Assembly (NCBI GenBank): GCA_014529385.2
Contig: CM043962.1
Span: 51,057,405-51,121,404, forward strand
DNA: 64,000 nucleotides
Reading direction: 5' to 3'
From: Adiantum capillus-veneris
Taxonomy: Eukaryota > Streptophyta > Polypodiopsida > Polypodiales > Pteridaceae
The position numbers were made by a program, and so were the translations under genes. The notes below the pieces were generated by a model. The model had not been told where the DNA came from. It searched no databases and worked only from the letters and a program-made list of their open reading frames with translations. Positions 55,072 through 64,000 of this stretch are shown one piece after another. Position 1 is the first letter of the stretch. Each line of letters starts with the position of its first letter.

Positions 55072-56115
55072 CTATGTCCCTCCTTGAGAACAATCTTGTG
55101 CTCTACACCCTTTTGCACCACGCAAATTCTTGTATTCCGTCACAAACAGGTTTGGATAGGACCCACACAATTGAACATAACTCTCATTCTCACCCTTGGT
55201 CAAATCTTCACTTAACATGCTTGAAACTTCCTCTATGCTTAAGCCATGAGTTTGAGGCTGCATACCTTTTCCTTTAGGAGGGGAGTCGTCTATGGTGACT
55301 CCAAATAAATCTGCATCTATCTTCAACATGTCGTCCTCGCTCTCCTCTTCCTCTGTGCTAGTGTAGCCTTCATCATAGGCAATCTTTATCTCGTACTCGT
55401 AGCTCGTCGTATCGCCTTCATCTTTAGCTACCATAGGATGAGAACTGCTCTCCTTGGTCTTCAAATCTAGCACAATCTGTCTCCCCTTCTCCCTATCAAG
55501 CAAGGTGAACACTTTGCTCTCCCAATCCTGCTTAGCACCTATCACCAAAAGCCATGGCCTGCCCAAAATGATCAGATAAGGATTATCTCCTGCCTTCATC
55601 ACAAAAAAGTCTATCAGACACTCTATGCCCATCACCTTGACCTTTACATCCTGAGCCACACCCAGACACCTGGCTTTAATATGGTTGGCCATCCTCATAC
55701 GTACATTCAACTTGGCTATTGCCTTGACTCCTATCTCCTTCATTGTTGCTTCCATCATGACACAAACATGCGCTCCCCTGTCTATGTAGGCATGTACCTG
55801 CATCCTCTTCTCTATAACAGCATCCACCAGTGGAAGGACATCAGTGGGGTTACCTACCCTCAAAGCCATATTCTGCACCGCTTGCACATTCCCCTTAGCT
55901 CTTGGCAGCCTGGTGCTAACACTTGTGGACCACTGCCTCCTCAACTTTGGATTTAACGCTAACAACTGACCAAAAGTAATGTTTGCTTTCTGATTTTGAA
56001 CATCATTTACCAGGTTGTAGTCGAGATAGCCACGCCCTAATTGGAAATCTGCTTGCTTGATTTTGTGGCATCTCCTTCTTTTGCTAGGCTCAGGCTTCTC
56101 TTTACCTTTATACAC
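55072..56115 (-). pseudogene. pol: D2 protease region (347-codon open frame)
   Basis: A long frame that survived. The N-terminal part has PSKRRRCHKIKQADF; the retropepsin region reads VHAYIDRGAHVCVMM with Asp-Arg-Gly where Asp-Thr/Ser-Gly is usual, then RMRMANHIKARCLGV and YLIILGRPWLLV. After it comes an acidic stretch (STEEEESEDDML). The Arg at the second motif place should block catalysis. The start Met is probably internal, since gag and protease are normally joined. Confidence 0.8.
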
Positions 56116-56319
56116 TTTCTCCTTACCCTTACGAGCTCTGGTTTCACATTCAGTTTATGTCTCCCTCTCAACTCTTGCCCTCTTATTGGCCAAAACTTTC
56201 ACATCTTGCTTATCCACCCCGATAATATTCACTCTTGGGACTTCACCTCCATTTGGCGGAGCTGGCTACACAAGATTCTCTACCGCTTGCTCTCTTGGAC
56301 CATTAAACTGCCCTTGACC

Positions 56320-56918
56320 TCAACCTCCAGCAAACAGCGGGTAAATGCCTCCTCTCTCTCTTTGTGCCTCAGGACAATCACGTGCATAGTGCCCCTCTTC
56401 TCCACAATTGTAGCACCTACTTGGCAGTGGCCTTGCCCTGCCCCTTGCTCTTCTCGGTTGTCCTCTATCCATCACACAGAGCCACAAATCCTGCATTTGC
56501 TCAGACAAATCCTGCACTGTGCATACCCAATTTTGTGGCACAACAGCTATACCTTGGTTTCCATGATTTTCTTCATGCATAGCCTCCCTCGGACTCTGCG
56601 GTTGAAGGGAGCCATTGTCTCGTAGCCCAACACACCGTGATCTATCTTCTTCTTTATCTTTCTGCTCTTCGATCGTGCAATTGCTACAGCACCGTTGTAA
56701 TTTTTTGGGCTCTTGAAATCAACTTTCGCTCTCACCTTGGGGTGCAGACACACCATGAACTTATCCAGCTTGAAGTAATCTCCATTAGCCAATTGCATGG
56801 TTGTCGCTAGTTCTGCCCAACACTCTTCAAAATGATCTAAAAATAGATTGAACTCTTCACTTACATCTTGCTTAAGCACCTTCAGCTTTGCATCCATCTC
56901 AACTAGGGATGCCTCCAT
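56320..56918 (-). pseudogene. gag: D2 gag C-terminal part with zinc knuckle
   Basis: Two overlapping frames: 56918-56547 has DVSEEFNLFLDHFEECWAEL, DYFKLDKFMVCLHPKVRAKV and NYNGAVAIARSKSRK (gag core end); 56580-56320 has RCYNCGEEGHYARDCPEAQR, a full CX2CX4HX4C knuckle. A frameshift lies between them, near 56560. Upstream gag (56940-57200) is recognisable only as a WLxGxA-like stretch around 56960. Confidence 0.8.
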
Positions 56919-57206
56919 GCGAAAGTCGTGAAGAAACCTCGCTCATAGAGCCGGCCATGCTTCCCTCGGCTCGTCTTCCAAAGCTTCATACCAAACTTTA
57001 GCTTTGCCATGCATCACCAAAGGAAATGTCTACATTTTTCTATTCTCATTCAGCATACGCAACGATAGCATATACAGCTCGAAATCCAACATCCACTTGT
57101 CAAGGCCCTCCTTGCCTATGAAAATCGGTCCATAGCTCTAGCCGCGCCATGACTTCCAACGCAAAAAAACCACTTCTTTTCAATCAATTGGGAGCAATCA
57201 GTGTGC

Positions 57207-57224
57207 TCCTCAGGGGGGGCACCA
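57207..57224 (-). other. Primer-binding-like site of element D2
   Basis: TGGTGCCCCCCCTGAGGA on the - strand, five bases inside the 5' LTR. It differs from the B site by one base. Confidence 0.65.
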
Positions 57225-57229
57225 GAAGA

Positions 57230-57890
57230 TGGACAAGGGGAATGGGGGAACACGCCCGGCACAAACACAAGGGCCTCTCTATAGCTCACGGTATCTACAG
57301 CACCCCTATCCTCTCAAAAAAACCTTCAAAAAAACACACTACACCCTAACAGACCACCACCTGCTCTTTTTCCACTGCTCACACACTTCACAAATCCACC
57401 ACACCACACACACCTATTGCCATGGTCTGTCTCCACCCTTACACACACACACACACACAGCTGCTCAATCTCACTCTCACACAAAACACCGTCGGTCCGG
57501 GGGGGCGCACACATCCACATTGTCGGCACCGAGGGGAAACATGAAAGCAGGAGAAAGAGAAGGGGGGAAGGGGAAACAACAGCAAAACAGGGCAACAATG
57601 GCTTGAATGCACTTCAAAAGGCATGTACAAGGGTTTGCAATGCCATCACCATGGTCATTTTTAAGAAAAAAGTACAAAGGGATTATTCTGTCAAAGAGCT
57701 CCACTTTGCAGGGTTCAAACGGCACAAAAAAACCCACTAATTTGATTAAAGTTGACTTTTATAGTGGGGGGCCTTCAACTTTGGAAACTACACTTCAATT
57801 GGTCCATCTAACACCCTGATTTGGCATCTTTTGGAAGAATGGAGCCACCTCATTCCATCTGCTCCCTTTTGCTCTCTTTGTACTTGGGAA

Positions 57891-57929
<39 letters not shown>

Positions 57930-59390
57930 CGCGCATTAGCAATGTCGCTATTGCCCCTAGGCACTTTTCTTTTTTTTTAACCTTTTTGGTAGGCTCCCTC
58001 TTACACTGCCTCATTGACTTCCCCTTTGACCTTTGACCAGACTCGAACGGCTGCTGTGGCCGGCCACTTCCTCTCTCTCTCTCTCTCTCTTCTCTCTGTG
58101 GGAACCATCCCATGCCCCTAGACCTTGAGCATTAGCGACCTCGCTAATGGGGGGGGAGCTTTCCCTCAAAAAAGGTTGGGATCCTAAGGGCCGCGGGAAC
58201 AGCTGCTCAATTGGTCGGCCACATCATCACTGTGCAGGACTACAGAGCCACCAAAGCCGCCCTGTTTACCGTCAACCACCGGTGCCGTGCGCCATTGACG
58301 TCAGCTAAAACAGCCCGACCGCGCTATTTGTGCCATTGCGAAGTGCTCACGTAGCACCGAAAGGCAGACACCATAGCTAGCGGGGGGCTCAAAGCTCCCC
58401 TCTCTCCAACCTATACTCAAAGGGGCCACACGGCCCAGGTCTTATAGAGTACATGTGCGAGCCTATCTTGCGCATATGGGACTAGACCGTGCCACATGGC
58501 ATTCTCCTATTCAATGCACCCTTAGGGGTCTTCATATTTCACCCAAAAAAACTCGTTTGAAATCACTTTTTCGCCACCTTTTCAATGCCTGCCATATCTT
58601 GCTCACTAGCCCAATGACCGGACTACCAAGCCCAGTGAGAGGATCTCTTTGCGCGCTTTGAAAACCCCCCAGCCCTTGTCCCATTTGACCCTCTTGAGAC
58701 TGCAAACTAGAGTCATCTAAATCGAAAAAAACACCTGTGATTGGCCCTCTAGTAACTGTGTCAGACTTCATTGGACTGTAAGTCGACACTCGAGGCTCAG
58801 AACCACATGCCATCGATTTTTGCTTGCTTTGTATGATGCATGCTACTCTCTAGAATACTATCGAGACTCAAGAAATGCCAGGTGGCACGATTTCCCATGC
58901 GGTCGTCTCGGCCCATAACTGGCCCCCGAAAAAACTTCTAATGGCCATAACTTGCTTTGTAGAGCTCCGATCCGCAATCCGAAAAGATAGGCATGCTCCA
59001 TAATTTGAGCTCCATGCATCTATCTATTGACATCTGTCTAGGTCATCTCTCCCTAGCTACCCTGTTCGTCGGGGATCTGCTAAACCTTTTAACTTTGAAC
59101 TTCAGTATCTTGAGCACGAGGCTCCATTTGACGAGTCGTCTGGACTAGCTTCTAGAGAAAATTGAACACTACATTCCAGAGCACTGACTTGGCACTTTGG
59201 GCACCTTGATCTCTCATCCCATCTGGACCATCCTTTATCTCTTTTGGCCTTAAAAACCGCTTTAGACATGCATTCTTGCTACCCTCTAGCTACCGAAGAT
59301 CTTGGTACCTGCTGTAGCCTTCTGCACTACACCTGCTGCAGCCTTTGCCTGGCATAGAACACTTTCTACCTGGGACCAACTTTGGCTACA
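57230..59390 (-). repeat. 5' LTR of element D2
   Basis: 2161 bp aligned with 49738-51851, ends TG...CA. It has a 39-G run, a CT run (58070-58092) and the palindrome at 58130-58149. Confidence 0.85.
57891..57929. repeat. Poly-G tract of 39 bases
   Basis: 39 uninterrupted G, then CGCG and the CATTAGCAATGTCGCTATTG module. The partner LTR has 13 G here. Confidence 0.95.
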
Positions 59391-60020
59391 CCAACGCCTC
59401 TTTTTTATCCTATTTTTGCCCTGCTTTACTAAAGATAAGAGTTTGGCTATGAAAATAGCCACTTTTTGACTAACTATTCAGGGAGATGATCTCTACCATT
59501 GGCAGAGGTAGTGTGATTGTGCTTGTGATTGGCAGTGTCATTCTGATTATGATTGTGAATATATATGAGACTATAGTTTTGATTGAGAGTGAGATAGCGC
59601 AGGGGTAGCTAGGAGGTTATGATATTGTTGAGCTATATATATAATTTCTCTAGATATAGTCCCTAGGTTCCCTTTTTATGCATACCCCCCCGTTTATATA
59701 TATACATCTAGTGTGAGTATTTTACACACTTTGGGATTGTAGTCTCTACACATCATCTCTCCTTTCATCTCTTCTTCTACAAGAAAAATTTGTAATTCAG
59801 TAAAACATAAACTAGTCATAACTATCTGCTTGAAACTACAATTTTAGTGTTTAAGGAGTTATTCTTAAGGTATTGGGGTGTTTTGGAGTTGCTTGTCATG
59901 ACAGATTTATCAAATTTAGTATCCAAAATAAGTTACAACAAATCAATAACTGTTATAAATACATTTTGAATCAAAATATCTAAAGGTAAGAGCTTTTATT
60001 TTTTTTGAATCTATTTGTAT
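59391..60020. other. Unassigned AT-rich DNA with TATA stretch
   Basis: TATATATATA at 59690-59704 and a motif GTGTGAGTATTTTACACAC at 59713-59731, which recurs with its surroundings at 61509. No coding signal. Confidence 0.5.
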
Positions 60021-60310
60021 TGAGCTTGTTATTGTGAATCTTCAAATTTTTCATGAATCATATAAAATTCAATCTTCATAAAAGAAACTAGATCAAGAGT
60101 TAATTATATTGATTTTACATTGTATTCAATTAAATTTACATATTGATATGTATTGAATTTCTTATTGTGAATCTTCAATTTGCTTTTCATGAATCATATA
60201 TAATTTGGTTTGTATAGAAAAAAATCAGATCAAGAGATAAGTATTGTTATTTTATATCATATTTAATTAGATTTACATATTGATTTGTTGTGAATCTTTG
60301 ATTTGTTTTT
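60020..60310. repeat. Degenerate tandem repeats, ~110-143 bp
   Basis: TATTGTGAATCTTCAA, TTTTTCATGAATCATATA and AGATCAAGAG recur at 60031, 60174 and, shortened, 60287. The units have drifted. Confidence 0.75.
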
Positions 60311-60584
60311 CATGCTATCTTCTTTATGAACGTCATTGATTATGATTTTAATGGTTTATCAAAGAGTTATATTTTGATTATTTGTTTTGACTTTTGATTT
60401 CAAACATCAAAGAGTTACGATTTTAATGATTTGGTTATCTCATTGGGGTTATACAAATGGTCAGCAAGCTTTTTCGAGCAACAAAATAATCGAGCAAGTC
60501 CCTTCATGCATTCTTTATTACTAAGAGCGATTTGCAGAATACAAGAGGGTTTTCCATTATTCAAAACTAATCCCACAACCAAAC

Positions 60585-60845
60585 TCAAATCCCATGATGA
60601 CTAATCCCATGGAATCGAACTTGGAGCCAATTCAAGGTTGTCTCTTGCCTAGATATGTGAGCATCTACTTCATTCAATGACCCCAAGCCAATGTTTGTGC
60701 TCTCGCTCTCATCACCATGAAGATCATTGTCATCAAAGTCCTCTGTGATTGACTTAGAGCTCACTTGATCACTACATAGAGGATGATGAGCCCCAAACCA
60801 CCTTCCTTTTCTTTGAAGCTCTCCTAATTGCAAAACTATACCCAA
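60585..60845 (-). pseudogene. Short acidic open frame, unrecognised
   Basis: 86 codons: MGIVLQLGELQRKGRWFGAH, SITEDFDDNDLHGDESESTN and NEVDAHISRQETTLNWLQV. The mix of acidic, polar and aromatic residues looks coding, but I know no family. It may be an exon or a remnant of a larger gene; no splice sites were established. Confidence 0.3.
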
Positions 60846-60849
60846 TTTT

Positions 60850-62284
60850 TCAAAACGGGAAATAATTCGAGAAATTTACACACATTTAGTGTAATTATCA
60901 GCAAAAGATTCAAATTTTGAGAGAAAAACTGGGAGAATTTCAAGTTTGCCCTATCAAGAAAAATGTGTTTTTCTAGCTTTGCATCACCTAAGCATTAATG
61001 AGAAAAATGTAATCAATTAGTAGTCAAGAGTACCTAGCATTCAAGAGCTTTCCTTGTCAAACAAGCTGGATTAAAGAAGTTTAAGTTATATGATTTCTTC
61101 AACTTGAAAACTAAAGTGATCTAGCCAAATTCACAACACATGGCGGTGTTGCGTATCTTAAAGACAATCTATCCTAGTGGGTGTTTCTACACTCTCGTTT
61201 TTTGAAATCTTGGAAGATACCTTTGCAACCTCATAGCCATGGAAAGAAAACTCCTCGAGCAGCCAAGAGCATTGATCTTGTGATGCCACCATCATAGTAA
61301 AATTCATTGTCCTCGTCATTGCTATTTTTCTTGTGAGCTCCCTCTATTAGGCTCCCTACCCTGCATTGTTTGAGAAAAAATATTTTTCCAAACATATAAA
61401 ATTCCTTTTCTTGAATTTAGAACAAGAAGAAATTTTCAAAAATTAGATTTATTTTTCAGGTTTTTACTTTATTTTTCTTTATTTTGAGGTGGAATTTCTC
61501 CTTTTCCCCGTGTGAGTATTCTACACACTTAGGGGTTGTGGTCTCTGCATATCATTTCTATGCTCTTCTTTCTTCTATCTTCTCAATAGATATGAGCTAT
61601 GCTCCCTCTATAATTATCTAAGTATTTCCAAGCCTTGTGGGGCAATGCCTCTGAGGCTACCATGTGGCCTCCCATGAACCCATATGCACACTAGAAAGCT
61701 AGGAAGAGGACCCTTGCGAGCACTACCAAGGGCGGCATTGGTGGGGTAGACAATGTGATGCTGGCATTTGGTGGTGAAGGATGGTGTTAGATGATGCTAC
61801 CTATAGTGATGATGTGGTAGTTTGCAGGAAGACATGCCTGCACCCATGAGGGGCCATTTTTTTTTTAAGGGAACCTTAGGGAGCATTAGCAATGCCATCG
61901 GGGCTCCAAAAAGAAGGGGAGACTCACACGGGTCCAACCAGGCAAGATGGTGCCGCATGGGTGATCCCCTTGCAATCAAGTAGTGGAAATCTACCAAGGT
62001 GTTGACACCATGCAAAATGCACTAATTATGGAATTCCAAGTGTGTGGAATGTATAAAAAATACCAAAAAAGCTCAAAAGGAGGTGCACGAGCCAAGATGG
62101 ACCCAATTTTTTATTCTTTTAAAAAGTATAGCCTCTTATAAGGAAAGTGTTTTCAACTTGGTTGGGACTTTTTGGCCATTTGGAGTCTGGGAATGTGTTG
62201 GCGGATACGCCGCAAGTAGACGCTAGCATAGAGAGAACAAAACCAAAAACTCTATGTCGGCCAAGGACGAAGCTTAACCCGTAG
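60850..62284. other. Unassigned DNA
   Basis: AT-rich to 61600, then a more GC-rich part (61620-62000). A 75-base stretch at 61509-61585 matches 59713-59790. A piece at 61880-61915 (GAGCATTAGCAATGCC) resembles the D2 LTR palindrome region but too weakly to call. Confidence 0.4.
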
Positions 62285-62869
62285 GTGCGTGGAAACAAGA
62301 AGATGGATGTCAAGCATCTTCTCGAACCTCTAAAAAAATCTCTAATTGAGGAAATCAAATCTAAGCGTTCTTATGCACTAGTGAAAGCAATTCAACCTAT
62401 GATGCTCATGCTATCCAAAACTAAGCCAAATGCATTCGAAATGTCACAAAACTCACAGGATACACTCTCCTTATCACAAGATCAATACCCTATGGAATAT
62501 GACTTGGTATCGGACCTCTAACTACCTCTTGCGATAATCGCGTATAAAGACAGGCAACAAAATACAAGCTACCATTTTTCGTTGCGCATGGTCCTAATGC
62601 ATAGTTCTACTCTCCGTGAATCCATAAGTACAAAGAACTCACCAAACGGATACCCGAATTGCAAGAAACTCACTCGGGAGCTTGTAGGAGCTCGCTTCAT
62701 GAGATTGTCAGAATCACACACTCTTGGCATTGAATGGAAGCCCTCGTCACTGTTGTTAACACATTGGCAGTGTCGCTTTTGCAATGGACCTTTTGTAGAG
62801 CATGTAGGGAAGAGAAGAAATCACACTCTCTCTCTCAAACACAGTGCAATGAAATACGAATTTGATTAA
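62285..62869 (+). pseudogene. Open frame with one TAA, zinc-finger-like end
   Basis: Two pieces, 62285-62521 and 62582-62869, are in the same frame, and the 60 bases between have no other stop than the TAA at 62519-62521. Joined length would be 194 codons. The end reads HWQCRFCNGPFVEHVGKRRN then HTLSLKH, with CX2C and several His that could bind zinc. The first part is helical and charged (HLLEPLKKSLIEEIKSK). I do not recognise the family. It could be a host gene piece, a transposon gene piece, or an exon with the TAA in an intron. Confidence 0.4.
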
Positions 62870-63106
62870 TTCAAAAGTTAGGCTTAGGGTTACAAAATTT
62901 AGCTTATATGCAATTCCTCCTTAGAGGCTTGTTCCCACTAAGTCTATTTCCTGCTCAAATATTACAAAAAATATAATTCTATTTCCAAAATAATGATACA
63001 AAAAATTGGGGAAGCTTCTTCTATGTCCATGTCGTCAACACTCCCCATGTCGTCCCTGACATGATGCATCTTGCTCATCTACCTTCTGGTGAAAGCTGTC
63101 CCGGTG
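62870..63106. other. Spacer between two facing coding regions
   Basis: AT-rich, with no coding signal; the + frame ends at 62869 and the - frame ends at 63107. Confidence 0.5.
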
Positions 63107-64000
63107 TCAATGGAATCCTTGTGGCTTTAGCAACTTCAGATATAATTTATACCTTATATTCTCGAAAGTGACTGTGGGACCGAATATTTTGCTATCATGT
63201 GTGAAGAAATTGGTGTGGAAGGCTTCCTCAAAAGCCTGCATGTGGTAGCTGGGCAAAAACATGAACCTTTGATATAGCAGATGTAATACCTCTGGAGATG
63301 GATGCTTTGACAAATCATATGTCATTGTAATGACAATATCTCGCGTTGACAGGAGTGTTGAGTCTGTAGCTTTGGAAGGTGCGAACAATTCAATGCAAGC
63401 CAACAAGGTTTGCAAATTTTCTTGATCATCACACACGTCAATTCAGGAGAGCCAGTGAAAATCTTAATGGTGCCCTTCAAGGTTTTCACCATATAAGAGA
63501 CACTTATTCTCTCTTGTTTCTTGGGTGGTGGTAGAGAGGGGTAATTAAGCCAGTTGGGATGTCTCTTTAGGATTTTGAAATGGTTTGCCCATGTGTGGAC
63601 ACGAGGGACTGGGCAGAATAGGAGGTCATCCCTGATGATTTTTGGGGCTTCCACCAAGTATTTCAGAAATCGTGGGTACTTTAGGAGCCAAGCTTTTCTC
63701 CATCTTGGTTGGGAGTCCACTATTTTGTCTGCAGCCTCTGTATTCTTGACATCTTCATCATATACTGGCTCTGTAGCTTCTGCTTCTACTCTCTTCCTGA
63801 TTGCTATCACTTAGGAGAGGATGGGATGTGGGCTGCATCCATTCCTCCCTAAGCACATTCGTGGCCAGCCCTTGGACTCCTATAGAATGTAACATTCTTG
63901 TTTCCCATTCCATGGCTGCCTTGTGGTCCTCTGCTGTAGATTCTTCTATAAAAATCTGGAGGCGTGTCTCCTTGTCTGTAGTCAATGATTGCCCTTCTTC
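63107..64000 (-). pseudogene. Broken coding region of unknown function, runs out of the window
   Basis: Three - strand frames follow each other. 63985-63758 has EESTAEDHKAAMEWETRMLH; 63810-63322 has SQPRWRKAWLLKYPRFLKYL, PRVHTWANHFKILKRHPNWL and TLKGTIKIFTGSPELT; 63436-63107 has QENLQTLLACIELFAPSKAT, HPSPEVLHLLYQRFMFLPSY and FTHDSKIFGPTVTFENIRYK. The second leads into the third by a frame change at about 63430, and the sense of the text continues across it. No stop besides these breaks it. It is either an intron-bearing or a frameshifted gene. I do not know the family. Confidence 0.45.

Larger units (their letters stand above)
49738..59390 (-). mobile_element. Element D2: decayed Tat-type Ty3/gypsy element with dual RNase H
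   Basis: LTRs at 49738-51851 and 57230-59390 flank, read on the - strand, a primer-binding-like site, gag with a CCHC knuckle, a protease, RT, RNase H, a second RNase H, integrase and its C-terminal domain. The order with the extra RNase H before integrase is that of the Tat lineage. Stops and substitutions occur in every domain, but long frames survive, so it is of middle age. No matching target duplication was found (GATGC left, CCAAC right). The relic D1 (16194-17598) is of the same family. Confidence 0.85.

Noticed and set aside
49733-59395. Target-site duplication for D2
   Set aside because: The five bases outside the LTRs (GATGC and CCAAC) do not match, and small shifts of the ends do not help.
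61870-61930. Fragment of a D-family LTR
   Set aside because: Only about 16 bases resemble the palindrome region; this may be chance.

Overview
The window is plant nuclear DNA made almost entirely of LTR retrotransposons. Four things point to this: Ty3/gypsy polyproteins of plant Tat/Athila and chromodomain types, primer-binding sites matching plant tRNA-iMet and tRNA-Asp, very long LTRs (2 to 3.8 kb), and many CT, CA and poly-G tracts. I recognised no intact host gene, tRNA, rRNA or bacterial feature. The species cannot be named from the sequence; a large, repeat-rich seed-plant genome is the best guess.

Layout. (1) 1-13090: element A, an old, stop-riddled Ty3/gypsy chromovirus on the + strand. 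Its 5' LTR starts before the window. It carries a tRNA-iMet PBS, decayed protease, RT, RNase H, integrase and chromodomain, and a 3' LTR of about 3.8 kb. It sits inside the first ~30 bp of an LTR of family B. (2) 13091-15644: that B-family LTR (B1), old and without its TATA box. (3) 15645-22366: relics. These are a Tat-type pol fragment (D1, 16194-17598), a gag-only Copia element of 1653 bp with intact 5-bp target duplication (E, 18069-19721), and unassigned DNA with tandem duplications and a G-box/TATA pair. (4) 22367-44355: element B, a young non-autonomous element with 2.67-kb LTRs and an internal region that is almost one open frame (gag joined to an unknown acidic and hydrophobic C-terminal part). 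(5) 29690-43783: element C, inserted in the 3' LTR of B with a perfect TACGG duplication. It is a young Ty3/gypsy element on the - strand with a tRNA-Asp PBS. Its gag-pol is one reading frame of about 2970 codons broken by only two stops. It has two retropepsin-like regions, one before RT and one after integrase, and two accessory 3' ORFs. (6) 44356-49737: unassigned DNA with a tandemly duplicated Copia integrase relic, a 560-bp tandem duplication and a large CT/GT microsatellite. (7) 49738-59390: element D2, a decayed Tat-type element on the - strand with 2.1-kb LTRs, dual RNase H and poly-G tracts beside palindromes. (8) 59391-64000: AT-rich DNA with degenerate repeats and two broken coding regions of unknown function.

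How the parts relate. Insertion order can be read from the nesting: B1 is older than A, and B is older than C. D1 and D2 are copies of one family. B and D2 share a primer-binding-like motif, so a D-like Tat element may have supplied proteins for B; this is inference. C is the only element whose protein set looks close to complete.
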